Assembly: GCF_029168945.1 (NCBI RefSeq) | Contig: NC_083603.1 | Location: forward strand, 16,058,001-16,122,000 | Reading direction: 5' to 3' | From: Cannabis sativa | Taxonomy: Eukaryota > Streptophyta > Magnoliopsida > Rosales > Cannabaceae | DNA: 64,000 nt | Shown: piece after piece, positions 11,101-20,573 of the stretch | How the letters are laid out: every line of letters begins with the position of its first letter | Numbering within the stretch: position 1 is the first letter of the stretch | Notes under the pieces: model-generated | Database searches by the model: none | What the model was told of the DNA's origin: nothing | Seen by the model: the letters and a program-made list of their open reading frames with translations, nothing else | Position numbers and translations under genes: made by a program

Positions 11101-12621
11101 ATCAAGATCTGGAATCAAGCTATGCAAACCGAGATCTTTGCCCTCCTCAAAAACAAAACATGGACCGTTGTTCCCTTACCACCAAACAAACGTGCCATTG
11201 GTTGTCGTTGGGTATACAAAATCAAATATAATAGTGATGGATCCGTAGAAAGATGCAAAGCTCGCCTAGTTGCACAAGGATATACTCAACAAGAAGGACT
11301 TGATTTTTTTGACACTTTTTCTCCAGTTGCTAAGATGGTCACTTTCAAATTGCTCTTAGCCATTTCAACAATCAAACAATGGCCCATTCTTCAACTTGAC
11401 ATCAACAACGCTTTTCTCAATGGAGACCTTCAAGAAGAAGTCTACATGACACTCCCACAAGGACTTCCACTACCTACTGATGTCCCCTCCAATACAACAC
11501 TTGTTTGCAAATTGCACAAGTCCATTTATGGCCTTAAACAATCATCAAGGCAATGGTATCGCAAACTTTCTGATGCTCTTCTAGATGATGGTTTCCAACA
11601 ATCAAAGGCTGATTATACCTTATTTACTAAAGGATCACAAGACACTTTCATCGCTCTTCTTGTTTACGTGGATGATATAATCATCACTGGACCTAGCCTA
11701 CACCTTCTCCATCAATTACAAGAGACTCTCAACAACAAATTCAGCCTGAAGGCTCTCGGCCCCTTAAAATACTTCCTTGGTTTTGAGATAGCCCGGTCTA
11801 GTGAAGGACTTTTTCTATCTCAACGAAAGTACACTATTCAATTACTTGAAGACACTGGATACATAGGTAGTAAACCTACCAAAACACCTATGGATCCAAG
11901 ACTAAAGCTAGATGATGAGCAAGGAGAACCACTTGATAACCCCTCTTCATATCGACAATTGATTGGCCGCCTTCTCTACTTAACATTGTCTAGACCCGAC
12001 ATCACCTATGCTGTCAACAATCTTAGTCAGTTCATGGCTAAGCCTCGCACTCCTCATCTACAAGCTGTTCACCATTTGATTCGATACCTTAAAGGTAGCC
12101 CCGGCCAGGGTCTTCTTTACACTACTACCTCCTCCTTACACCTTAGAGGATTTTCTGATTCTGATTGGGCATCTTGCCCCACTACTCGAAGATCCACCAC
12201 GGGATTTTGTGTCTTTTTAGGCGACTGTCTCATCTCATGGCGCACCAAGAAGCAGCCTACTATCTCCAAAAGTTCAGCTGAAGCTGAATACCGAGCCCTT
12301 GCTGCCACTGGTAGCGAATTAACTTGGCTTCAATATCTTCTTCAAGATTTTCAAGTTTCCCAAAATGGTCCAGCCTTCATATATTGTGACAATCGCTCCG
12401 CCATCCACATCGCCAACAACCCCACTTTTCATGAGCGCACCAAACATATCGAACTTGATTGTCACTTCATTCGTGACAAAATCAAGAATTCCACCATACG
12501 GCTCATCCCTGTCAACAGCTCTCTTCAACTTGCTGATGCCTTTACAAAACCGCTGCCTTCTACTATTCTCTCTTCTCATATTGCCAAGATGTCCGTTCAT
12601 GACATATACCGTCCACCTTGA
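8125..12621 (+). CDS. copia-2 gag-pol polyprotein (1498 aa), intact
   Basis: A single open frame encodes gag, protease, integrase, reverse transcriptase and RNase H in copia order. Gag begins near residue 40 with YYLHHGDNPGNVLVSQLL and has a CCHC knuckle at C302, C305, H310 and C315. The protease motif WIVDSGATRH has D408. Integrase has the HHCC zinc site from H532 and the D593, D656, E689 triad. RT has MDVK-like LDINNAFLNGD and the catalytic YVDD at D1183-D1184. RNase H lies toward the C-terminus with SDSDWA and SSAEAEYRAL. No frameshift or stop was seen. The start is the first ATG in frame, about 160 bases after the PBS. Expression would depend on the 5' LTR promoter. Confidence 0.95.
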   Translation: MSSEEQSPSQTEIGESTPSATHNPTLQTNPNLLIGNVKNPLEDPTNPYYLHHGDNPGNVLVSQLLTGQDNYISWSRAMQLSISVKNKLGFLDGSIPKPSPSDYILYNAWIRNNNIVISWILNSVSKEISSSILYDESAAAIWADLKVRFHQRNGPHIYNLRKSLMNLRQENQSIGIYFTKLKTIWEELSNYRPTCTCNCCTCGGVKRLQEHYHMEYVISFLMGLSDHFSQVRGSILLMDPLPEVNRVFHLVTQEENQKNSTAAGTADPPSNMAFAFQNNKANSKPENQGTKNHPPKKNRPFCTHCNILGHTIERCYKIHGYPPGFNKNKQKEEAANQVQTSKENNTNTEDNNTFLPQLSAAQYQQLLNLLANQQPSLTPADPSSSTGNSGMVLTCSNISVFQHSWIVDSGATRHICNNAKLFQFICPVGSTNLILPNNDVLTVSHSGDIKINDSLTLKDVLYVPKFKLNIISVSCLIHDSIASIFFQTDGFHIQENLTKKMIGKGRVKNGLYMLDPTPKDAHVCTVPADIWHSRLGHPSKNRLSLLSNTLKCNFDSLHKKLPCYVCPLAKQRKLPFSNNTTFSTNKFDLIHCDIWGPYHIPSYSNHKYFLTLVDDHTRFTWIYLLQHKSDVSTIIPQFLSYIQTQFNCVFKKFRSDNAPELVFKDLFLKYGIMHDFTCVETPEQNAIAERKHQHLLNVARALYFQSKVPIRFWTDCLMTAVFLINRTPTPNLGNKTPYELLFDELPDYTNMRSFGCLVFASTLTAHRTKFEPRARTCVFIGYPKGIKGYKLYDINSKQIFISRNVVFHESIYPFHKLNNDTSMLDPFSNMVLPTSNVSLTPIQDFPPTGTRISATNDALQEHIPAAMDKNTPVHTSVPASFSASEPISPAASDPLVTPDSPKSPSDAPAVVPCDPTNSEHTSSQNLRRSSRASKPPQYLRDYECHSVINDRSSTPHPLDKFLSYNKLSDSHKAFILAVTALFEPTSYNQAVHIKIWNQAMQTEIFALLKNKTWTVVPLPPNKRAIGCRWVYKIKYNSDGSVERCKARLVAQGYTQQEGLDFFDTFSPVAKMVTFKLLLAISTIKQWPILQLDINNAFLNGDLQEEVYMTLPQGLPLPTDVPSNTTLVCKLHKSIYGLKQSSRQWYRKLSDALLDDGFQQSKADYTLFTKGSQDTFIALLVYVDDIIITGPSLHLLHQLQETLNNKFSLKALGPLKYFLGFEIARSSEGLFLSQRKYTIQLLEDTGYIGSKPTKTPMDPRLKLDDEQGEPLDNPSSYRQLIGRLLYLTLSRPDITYAVNNLSQFMAKPRTPHLQAVHHLIRYLKGSPGQGLLYTTTSSLHLRGFSDSDWASCPTTRRSTTGFCVFLGDCLISWRTKKQPTISKSSAEAEYRALAATGSELTWLQYLLQDFQVSQNGPAFIYCDNRSAIHIANNPTFHERTKHIELDCHFIRDKIKNSTIRLIPVNSSLQLADAFTKPLPSTILSSHIAKMSVHDIYRPP

Positions 12622-12629
12622 GGGGGGGA
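12621..12629 (+). other. copia-2 polypurine tract
   Basis: AGGGGGGGA overlaps the gag-pol stop codon and touches the 3' LTR at 12630. This is the expected primer position for plus-strand DNA synthesis. Confidence 0.85.
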
Positions 12630-12888
12630 TATTAGAATATCAACAACATTATTTAGTTCAGTTTGTTATTACTGTTATGTGTGTCAGTAGGTTGTTATTT
12701 CTGTTGTTAGTTAGCTTAGTGGTTAACAGTTCTTTTCCCTATTTTGTGGTGTTTAGTTAAGTCGGTTCCCCTGTTCTAGGATAGTTGTTTTCTTTCTCTG
12801 TTTTGTAATTGCTATATATAGCTTTGTTTCCTCTGTAACAATTAATTCAATCAATATACAATTTTCTTTTCTTTTCTTCTTCGCATTA
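12630..12888 (+). repeat. copia-2 3' LTR
   Basis: Same length and, by eye, same sequence as the 5' LTR. It is followed by the right copy of the duplicated target, CTTAT (12889-12893). Confidence 0.95.
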
Positions 12889-13638
12889 CTTATCCAATTC
12901 ATCTCTGTTGCATAAAGAAACCGGTCCAACACACCAAACTTTACCATCCCTCAACTTCTTGTAGTCATCGATAAAAGCTGGCTCCAATTCTTCAGAAGTA
13001 TTAATGATTATTCCATAAGAACCTTTCTCAGCTTCCATCCATTGGTCAAGAAATCGTTTACTTGGTAACTGAGCTTTGGTAATCTCAAACCGTTTTGACA
13101 AACCAGGCACAACAAAGCATTCTGTTTCAGAACTAATATTCTCAAGAACATTGGAACTGTACACATTACGCCAACATAACATGCATAAGCAGCTCGTTAC
13201 AGAGAATGATATCATTGGGATGTTGAATTTTCGAGCTATGTTGATTGTCCAAGGAAAAACCATGTCACCAATTATGCAATTTGGCCTCAAATTAAGCTCT
13301 TCAATTCTTTTTTCTGCTGGTTGTTGCATCATAGAGGCTGCTTGAAAGAGTTTTGATGCCCAATGTAGAGACGGTAGCTTGTCCAAATTGTCACATCCTT
13401 CGGGTAATCCTACTTCTTTTGAAGGAAAATCTAATATGATTAGATCAATACTAAGCCCGGTTTCAACAGCACGAGCAAGAATTCTTTCGAAACAGGCTGC
13501 GTTACCTGGTGTGGTGACTACGGTGATCTTGGCACCACGTTTGGCCAACATCCTGGCTATGTCTATCATTGGAATCATGTGGCCTTGTGCCATGAAAGGA
13601 ATCATGAGAAAGTGGAGCTGTTTTTGATGAGAATCCAT
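12889..13638 (-). pseudogene. UGT73-like glycosyltransferase, N-terminal half (split by copia-2)
   Basis: Codons 1-250 start at MDSHQKQLHFLMIPF. The acceptor-side catalytic His is H20 in MAQGHMIPM, and the partner Asp is D125 in CIIGDMVFPW. The half ends at DELDK exactly at the copia-2 target site, then resumes at 7687 with AQRGKQ. It is roughly two-thirds alike by eye to the intact UGT at 25694-27175 on the same strand, so the pair is a tandem duplication later pushed apart by transposons. The ATG matches the start of that paralogue. As it stands the allele can encode only a truncated N-terminal domain without the donor-binding half. Confidence 0.93.
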
Positions 13639-13737
13639 TGAAATTTCAGAGGAAAAGAAAAAGAAAACAGATTAATTATAGGGCTATATAATTAATGTTA
13701 TTTATATTCCTCGCTATGGGGCTTGTTGTTAGTCTTG

Positions 13738-13749
13738 CTATATATATAC
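13738..13749 (-). promoter_or_regulatory. candidate TATA box of the split UGT gene
   Basis: The minus strand reads GTATATATATAG about 100 bases upstream of the ATG at 13638. Position and composition suit a plant core promoter, and the paralogue has a similar element about 80 bases before its ATG. Confidence 0.5.
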
Positions 13750-13994
13750 TCTCAACTCAAGCAAACGTGCGACGTCGTGCCTTGTATATATATATTGTGC
13801 GTATTATATTAATGAAAAATTTTATAATACACCTTTAAAAAAATTCACCCATACTTTTATTTGTTTTTGTATTTTAAATAATATTTTAGTCAATTTTTTT
13901 TTAATAGTCACGTGTATTATAATTAGGGATTTTTTTACTTTTACTTCAAAATAGTTTTTATTTTTTTATTTTTACGGAATTCTACATAGAAATT

Positions 13995-14064
13995 CCTATT
14001 GCAACTAGCGCTACAGAAACCCTATTGCAACTAGCGCTACAGAAACCCTATTGCAACTAGCGCT
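13995..14064. repeat. 26-bp tandem repeat, about 2.7 copies
   Basis: A unit beginning CCTATTGCAACTAGCGCTAC repeats at 13995, 14021 and 14047 with no visible mismatch until the third copy ends. Each unit holds the palindrome AGCGCT. It lies in the upstream flank of the split UGT gene. The rest of 13640-14600 is AT-rich with nothing recognised. Confidence 0.9.
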
Positions 14065-14639
14065 GCAACCACTTTAGAAACTCAAACGGTAAATTTGAAA
14101 AAAAAAAAAAAAAATTAAAAAATAGTATATATGGTAATTTCTCTTATAATTATTTAAGATATTCTATAAAATTTTAAAAAATTTGAAAAAAAATTTAACG
14201 TATAAAAAATAGTATTAAAATAGTTTATTGCATGCATGATTATTTTATTTTATTTGTGTATCAAATAGATTGTTTTAATATTATTTTCAATATTATATAT
14301 TATCCTGAATTTTCAAAAAATTTATCAGATATTGTAAAAGATTATAACTTACACAAAAATAAAAAGGTTAGACAAAATTTTTGATAGATCCTAAAATAAG
14401 TAAAGAGTGCATTAATAAATTTCTTTTAAAGTCAATGCATTATAACCTATATTATAATATCTTTTATAGTGATATATGCTGTCATTTCATGTTACCGTAT
14501 TTTATTGAATACGCAAGTAACGTGGGTATTATGATTATCAATAATTTTCTTCATTAAATTTATTTTATTCATATTACAAGAAATATATATTTTTTTTAAC
14601 TGAGTGAAATAAATCACACTATACAGTGGTCACATCGAA

Positions 14640-15178
14640 AGAGTTTCAATTAATAAACTGTTCTACTCGAAATTCGGCTAGAGGACACGTGTCAAAGTAA
14701 AAAGAATGTGAATCGATGCAATATCTTTTTTATGGAATAACTCATTAATTGCGCAAGTATCAGTGTATATTTGTAACCGACTGACTGAAAGGTCTTAGGC
14801 GAGGAATCAATGTACGGATTGACACTTAGTGTATTAATGAGAAACCATATGTCGCTAAAGGTGAATAGCGAGGCACTGGAGAAAAGTAACACATACCTTA
14901 ACTTGCAATAAGCAAACTGAGTGTAAAAGTCGGATAGGCTCGAAGAACAAGAATGCGAGATGACCATCTCGATACGAGGAAACTTCCTCTAGTTTCATCC
15001 AAGTAACAGGAGCGAGACTCATAACCCTGGCAAGTCGAAAGATTTCTGTATAATCGCGATCGACGTAAGACATATCTTGTCGACCTCGGAAAGAAGAATG
15101 GTTCCAACTCGCCATTGGGATCACTGCAATCAAGTTTTGTCGAGACATCTCCAGATTCAACAATTAAAGACGTGTTTA
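14640..15178 (+). repeat. probable 5' part of the Tat-A LTR
   Basis: This less AT-rich stretch abuts the left end of CACTA-1. It is taken as LTR because the right flank of CACTA-1 (20574-20975) carries LTR-like sequence with a TATA motif leading straight into gypsy gag. The outer boundary was not found. No ORF is credible here. Confidence 0.4.
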
Positions 15179-15215
15179 CACTACTACAAAAACACCCTTT
15201 AGAGGCGGTTTTTAA

Positions 15216-15416
15216 GCCCTTTAGGCGTCGGTTTTCGCGAAATTCGCTACCGACGCTGATCAGGGCGACGCTAAAGGGTTTATATGAACCGACGCCATAT
15301 ATACCCCTATGGCGTCGGTTATTAGCTGGCAACCGACGCCATAAGGGTACATATGGCGTCGGTTCCTAGCCAATAACCGACGCCATATATGGCGTAGGAA
15401 CCGACGCCATATGTAG
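15216..15416. repeat. CACTA-1 left subterminal repeats
   Basis: Alternating direct and inverted copies of GGCGTCGGTT and AACCGACGCC occur between 15223 and about 15413, spaced so that neighbouring copies fold into hairpins (for example GGCGTCGGTTATTAGC against its partner near 15330). Subterminal repeats of En/Spm elements are binding sites for the element's own regulatory protein. Confidence 0.85.
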
Positions 15417-15746
15417 GCGAATTTCAGGTTTCCTCATTTTTTTTTTAAATTTAATTATATTATTTTAATTTTATATTTATTAATTTATATATTATTTTAT
15501 TTAATTTAAATTACATATTTATTTAAATTTTAAATTACATATTTATTTAATTTAATTATATATTAATTACATTTTAAATTAAATAGTAATTAAATTTGGG
15601 TAAAAACATAATTTGATTTCATAAAAATAATTAAATATTACACAAAAATGTAAAATTAGTTAAAAATATTAATAAGTTAATAAATCTAATTACAAGTTAA
15701 TCTATAAAAATTACATAATGAAGAAAAATTCTTCGACCTTTGAACC

Positions 15747-18700
15747 TCAATCGTCACCGTGAATCACCGCCATCAATTGTTCGATCCACTTTCGCTGTAG
15801 TGGTAACAATTCTGTTTTTGGATCGTATTGCTTCTTACCCCCAAACTGTTAAAAAAATTAAAAATTTATATTAGTTTATGTATATGTATATTATATATTT
15901 GTTATTATAAAATTTATATACTATGATCAATAATTAAAACTTACAGCTTTTTGATCTTGTATGTAACGGTTGGGGTTGGCACGTGCGACGATGTCAGTGA
16001 TATATTTCAAAACATAAAAACCGCATTCTTGGCTTTTAGGTTGTCTTGGACAGTTTGCTTGTGAAATTCCTTGCCACGGGCCAAGATACTGATGTGCGTC
16101 CCCTATATACATGAATGCCCTGTTTGGGAAAATTATATTAGCATTTCAATTCGTTAGTTAATTTAAATTCGTTACATAAGAAGTCATTAAATTATTACCT
16201 TCCGATCATTTGTTCTATTTCTTCGGGAATTGGGCGGCCTTTTACAGGGTTTAAATGGATAATTTTCCTTGGCGCAACCACCACTAGCGTCCAATGCATC
16301 CTAGAAAATTATATTGGAATATAAGTAAGATAGTATAAAAATAATTTGAAGACATAATATAGAAATGAACAATTAGCACTAAAGAATTTAATAAAGTTTA
16401 CCCGATATTCCAAGGAATAAAGAACATTTGGTGGTTGCTGTTCATTAATGATAACCAATTAGCCAATCGTCTTGCCGCATCGTCAAAAGACTGACTCTGT
16501 TCTTCATCGCTGATCCCATGCACTGTGAGAAGCTCGGGTCGTAAAACTTGAAAATTTTTCTCGTACCGTTGATGCTCTCCCATATGTGCTCGCCAAAAAA
16601 AAGTGTTAGTGCCTTATAATAATTTAACTATAATTTGATATAAGGTTAATTAGATTAAAGAAGAGTATACATCATTCCAAACAAGATTCCCTCGGTTGCC
16701 GATGTAGTTACACGTAGCAACCTGCTGCAAATCCTCTCCAGATAAAATGATCTGGGTACGCGGTGCAATGAATCCTCGGGGGACAGAAATTGTGATTATA
16801 TCACGTTTATCTTTGAGCCTTAGGAATTCATGAATCATCCATTTTAGCGAATTAGGGATCAACGCCATCTTCTCTTCCGTGAACAACTCATCTTCCCGTG
16901 CACCACGGCTTTGTGGAGAAAGCATCGGAGCTTTCCCCTTTGACGCATCACGTCTTGAGGGCGGTTGAGCGAGTGGACCCTAAACAAAACAGAACATAAT
17001 ATATATATATCAAATTTTATCTAAATTCTACCGAAATTTTGGCAGCATAACGGTTGTAATTGAATGACCCCAAAAATTTTGAACATGGCTGTATAACGAC
17101 AAATAACACATATATAACAGTAGTTTGTTCATCCATCCCACCGCAAAGACATATATTCGCGTAACCTACTTCACTACGGATGAATATTGAAGATATTCAA
17201 ACTCCACTAATCATTAATAATTAATTTCAGTTGAGAAGTTACCTCGGTTGTTAAAATTAAGTGTTTAGGCCAAGGAAGGAACATCTGGTACACGTCCCTA
17301 ACATATCTGAACTCTTCAATTGGGACTGGGATTTCAGCGTCCTCTTGCAGGATTTCCGAAACCATGATCCGAGCATGTGAATCATCGTAATCCTGGCAGT
17401 GAACTTTGATCTTACCCACATGCTCGTACAAATACCCTCGGGCCACAATATTGTCGATGTTGTCGAGCGAGAGATGTACTTGCCGATTAAGGGCCGCATG
17501 GTCATCAAAATTGTATAGGATACCTGGGTCGTTGAGGGAAATGAACTCCTCAAAGATAAATTTGTGGTTGTACCTCATCCCGAGGAGCGTATGGTTGTGG
17601 AACATACGCCTCACCAGCCCACCTCTCCTTCTTCCTCTTGTTCGGCAGCGTTCCTCCGTCGCTTAAGGGATTGGACTTCGGCTTTTAATTGTTCAATCTC
17701 CTTCGCTTGCCGAGCCACAACATCAGACACTTCCCTTTTCTTCCTGCCGAACAGTTGAGATGCCCTGGTCAGGAACCTACAAATCATAAAATGCAAATTA
17801 GCAACGATTTCATTTGTGTAACTAAATAAATAACATTTGAAATAATAGCATACCCAGCAGCCCTGACACGTCCAGGATGCTCTGGTGTCCCGAGCGCCTG
17901 CGTGAGGATATCGTTTTGGCCCTGGACCTGAATTTGTCCCTGACTAAGCTTCTCCTCTAATTGAGCCTAATGCACGCATATATTCAAGCAATTAGTATAT
18001 GAATTATATACACTAACTCATGAGTAGAACTCAATTAAGGATTAATATATACTTACTATCTTCTCGGCAATTTCCTTGTCGTAATCAGTGACAAGTTTTC
18101 TACTCTTGGTGCGAGATTTAATCCAAACACGGTGGCGGGGAGGATCTGCAACTTCGAGGTCCTTTTTCTACATAACGTTATAACAATGAAATGAGTACCA
18201 ATTAAATTGTATAGCACATTATAGCACATTAAATTTTAAGTATTACTTACCACAGCTTCCCGTACGTTCACCATTCCACTCCGACCACTTCGATGTCTGG
18301 ATTGAATTTTTGAGGAACGTTCACGTTGCACTTTACTCAATTCCTACAATGCCAAAAAAATACATTAGATACATGTACTTGTATTTAAGAGTTTATCTTA
18401 GTGTTAATATAATTAGCGTACCAGAAATTTAGGAGTTAGTCGACTTTCAACAAATTTGCACCAATCAGCAGCGTCGATCTCGGGGTGCTTTTCAGGGACT
18501 TGTGCCAGTCGTCCCAGATCATTCTCTTTCAACGCGGGCATTATGATGTCTTTTGTCATCCTATTCTTGAAGTCTTTCATTAACTTCCCAGCTAGGATGA
18601 GACAATCATGTTTGAAGGTGTCCGGCACAATGAACCCCGTCTATTTTGAAGGAAAACAAACACGGTTAGAATCAACATTTTGAGTAATAGAAAAACAAAT

Positions 18701-19008
18701 CAAAATTCTAACAAATAATAGCTTACCTGAATGTCTTTCCAAACTTTATTTTTCAGAGTCGGGTTGACTTCTTTCCAGTTTTTATAAGCCAACCCTATTG
18801 TCTGCCGACATCTGACTCCTAGAGTGGATACGAGCTTCGCATAGCTTTTTCCACAGTATTGACCTTTATCATTAACTTCGAGGGCCACTCTTTTGCCCTG
18901 ATCCATTAGTTTGGATATTTCATTCATTTGCGTCGGCCCTCGTGTAGGTATTGTGGTTGGACACTCTGCCTCTGGGTCTGAATCAGATCCCGAACTCGAG
19001 TTGGCCAT
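15747..19008 (-). CDS. CACTA-1 En/Spm-type transposase with C-terminal Ulp1-like domain, multi-exon
   Basis: Reading frames bounded by GT-AG sites suggest exons at about 18727-19008, 18422-18640, 18251-18343, 18057-18167, 17854-17966, 17243-17776 (frame change near 17615, unresolved), 16671-16979, 16402-16588, 16199-16300, 15945-16119 and 15747-15845. The second exon (GFIVPDTFKHDCLILAG, then DWCKFVESRLTPKFL) matches the plant Ptta/En/Spm transposase domain. A charged coiled-coil-like stretch follows around 17620-17760. The last exons form a Ulp1/SUMO-protease-like core: His in GMHWTLVVV, then HLNP where the family usually has Asp, and the Cys in KSQECGFYVLKYI. The start is MANSSSGSD at 19008; an upstream in-frame ATG at 19029 is possible. 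Exon limits are by eye. Confidence 0.75.
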
Positions 19009-19009
19009 A

Positions 19010-20270
19010 TCTACACCATTAACAAACAAAATTGAATATCATGCTACTAATAACACTAAATTCTACCGAAATTTGATCCAAATTCTACCGAAATTTTGGC
19101 AGCATAACGGCTGTAATTGGACGTTCCCAAAATTTTTAAAAGTGCCAAAAGTAACAAACAGAACAAATATAACAATACAGAACAAAGAAACTAACATAAA
19201 CAATACAAAATTTATCCACCAATCCGACCGCAGTACATGTATTCGCAGAACCTACTTCACTACGGATGAATATTTAAGATATTCAAACTCAACTAAGCAT
19301 ACATTGATAATTAATTATACTAACAAAAGGTTAGCGGATGGATATACCTATTGCAAATCCGATCAACACCGAAATATGTCGATCGACTCTCAAATATTAG
19401 CACATAACCTATAACATAATGCAATATACAACCAAATTAAAATTTTAATTATTAAATTACTTACTAGTTATTAAACAAAGTAGCAAGTTACTAGTTACTA
19501 ATTTCTATAATTTTTTTTAAAAATAACATATACATATATATACATATATAATCAACTAAATATCACACTACCATTATTTTAAAAACTTTAACTCTAAACT
19601 AATTAAATTCCTACTACCTCTCATTCTCATTCACAACAAATATATATACAATACAAATACACAAAATACACAAATAGTATATACACAATATATATACACA
19701 CAACATATATATAAACACATATTCAATAATAAAATACAAAATATACACATATATATTATATATCAAGTAAATAAATATTTACCTTATAAACGCAATCCGG
19801 CGACAAATTGCGACCAAAAATCCGGCCACCTATAGCACACACAATATAATATCAATAAAATGAAAAAATCCTAAAAAAAATTTACAAAAATGAAATAATA
19901 CCAATGTACATTAATAAAATGAACAGAAATCATATTTATACCTTAATGAACGTTGAGATTGAACGATTTCTCCGCTAAAAGCGGTGGTCGGAGTTAAACC
20001 ACCACTTTTTTTTAAAATAGGTTCGGGTACAGTGTAAATGGGTGAAAAAACAAAACTTTTTTAGTGTATGGGATTAGATATTGAAAATAGAAACTTTTAA
20101 GACAAAAATGAGGTGAAATGGTGAAGAAATGAGTGAGATATGTGGGTTTTTAGAGGTGGTTGGCGAGGGTTTTCGTGGGTTTTCTCTGCTGTAGAAGTGG
20201 CTGGGTATATGCTGGAGAAGAAGAAGTGAGGAAGAAGAAGACGATGCAGAGGTTATACTCTGGGAGACCC
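19010..20270. other. CACTA-1 non-coding interior
   Basis: AT-rich sequence between the transposase start and the right subterminal repeats. No further gene was recognised. Part of 19080-19300 resembles intron 17030-17220 (shared GGCAGCATAACGG and ACTACGGATGAATAT), an internal duplication. Confidence 0.6.
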
Positions 20271-20272
20271 TA

Positions 20273-20375
20273 TGCCGTCGGTTCCTAGCAAAGAACCGAC
20301 GGCATAGGTGCACACGTGTCAATAAAGTGTGCACCTATGCCGTGGGTTCTTAGCTAGGAACCGACGGCATAGGGT
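20273..20375. repeat. CACTA-1 right subterminal repeats
   Basis: Copies of TGCCGTCGGTTC and its inverse AACCGACGGCAT at about 20273, 20294, 20339 and 20358, arranged as a large palindrome centred on the short inverted repeat GTGCACAC/GTGTGCAC. The core CGTCGGTT is that of the left end but the flanking base pattern differs (GCCGTCGG here, GGCGTCGG on the left). Confidence 0.85.
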
Positions 20376-20504
20376 CTCCCACAACCCTTAAAAAATCCCA
20401 ATTTCCAACCGACGGGATAGGGTTTACTAATATATATACCTACGGTTTTTACCAAAAAACCGCCTCTAAATGTCAATTTCGAATCTGGTGGGTGTTCTCA
20501 CACC

Positions 20505-20552
20505 CTTTAGCTTCCCTTTTTATAAAATGGGTTAAAAAAAGGGAAGCTAAAG
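20505..20552. repeat. 17-bp perfect hairpin inside the right CACTA-1 end
   Basis: CTTTAGCTTCCCTTTTT (20505-20521) is exactly complementary to 20536-20552, with a 14-base loop. It separates the block complementary to the left TIR interior (AACCGCCTCTAAA near 20458-20470) from the terminal TTGTAGTAGTG. Confidence 0.85.
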
Positions 20553-20573
20553 GCCCATATTGTAGTAGTGTTA

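Larger units (their letters stand above)
7693..12888 (+). mobile_element. copia-2: complete, young Ty1/copia element inside a UGT gene
   Basis: The element is 5196 bp with 259-bp LTRs at 7693-7951 and 12630-12888 that read identically by eye, a PBS (7952-7963), one uninterrupted gag-pol ORF (8125-12621) and a polypurine tract next to the 3' LTR. It is flanked by the 5-bp duplication CTTAT at 7688-7692 and 12889-12893. It lies opposite to the UGT gene it splits. Identical LTRs, intact ORF and TSD together indicate a very recent and possibly still active element. RE1-like by gag and pol appearance. Confidence 0.96.
15179..20570 (-). mobile_element. CACTA-1: En/Spm-type DNA transposon with 3-bp TSD
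   Basis: The left end reads CACTACTACAAAAACACCC and the right end TTGTAGTAGTG, the inverted CACTA termini of this superfamily. The flanking triplets are TTA at 15176-15178 and TTA at 20571-20573, the expected 3-bp target duplication. Both ends carry palindromic subterminal repeats with the core AACCGACG/CGTCGGTT. The 5392-bp body holds one transposase-type gene on the minus strand. No second gene of the DDE transposase (Transposase_21/TNPD) kind was seen, so the element is probably non-autonomous. Strand is given by its gene. Confidence 0.95.

Noticed and set aside
13995..14064. Possible CRISPR-like or regulatory array
   Set aside because: The units are directly adjacent without spacers and number fewer than three; this is a plain tandem repeat in a plant genome.
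15927..16600. Ulp1-like exons as a host SUMO protease gene
   Set aside because: They lie inside the CACTA ends with a matched TTA duplication and follow En/Spm transposase exons on the same strand, so they belong to the transposon.
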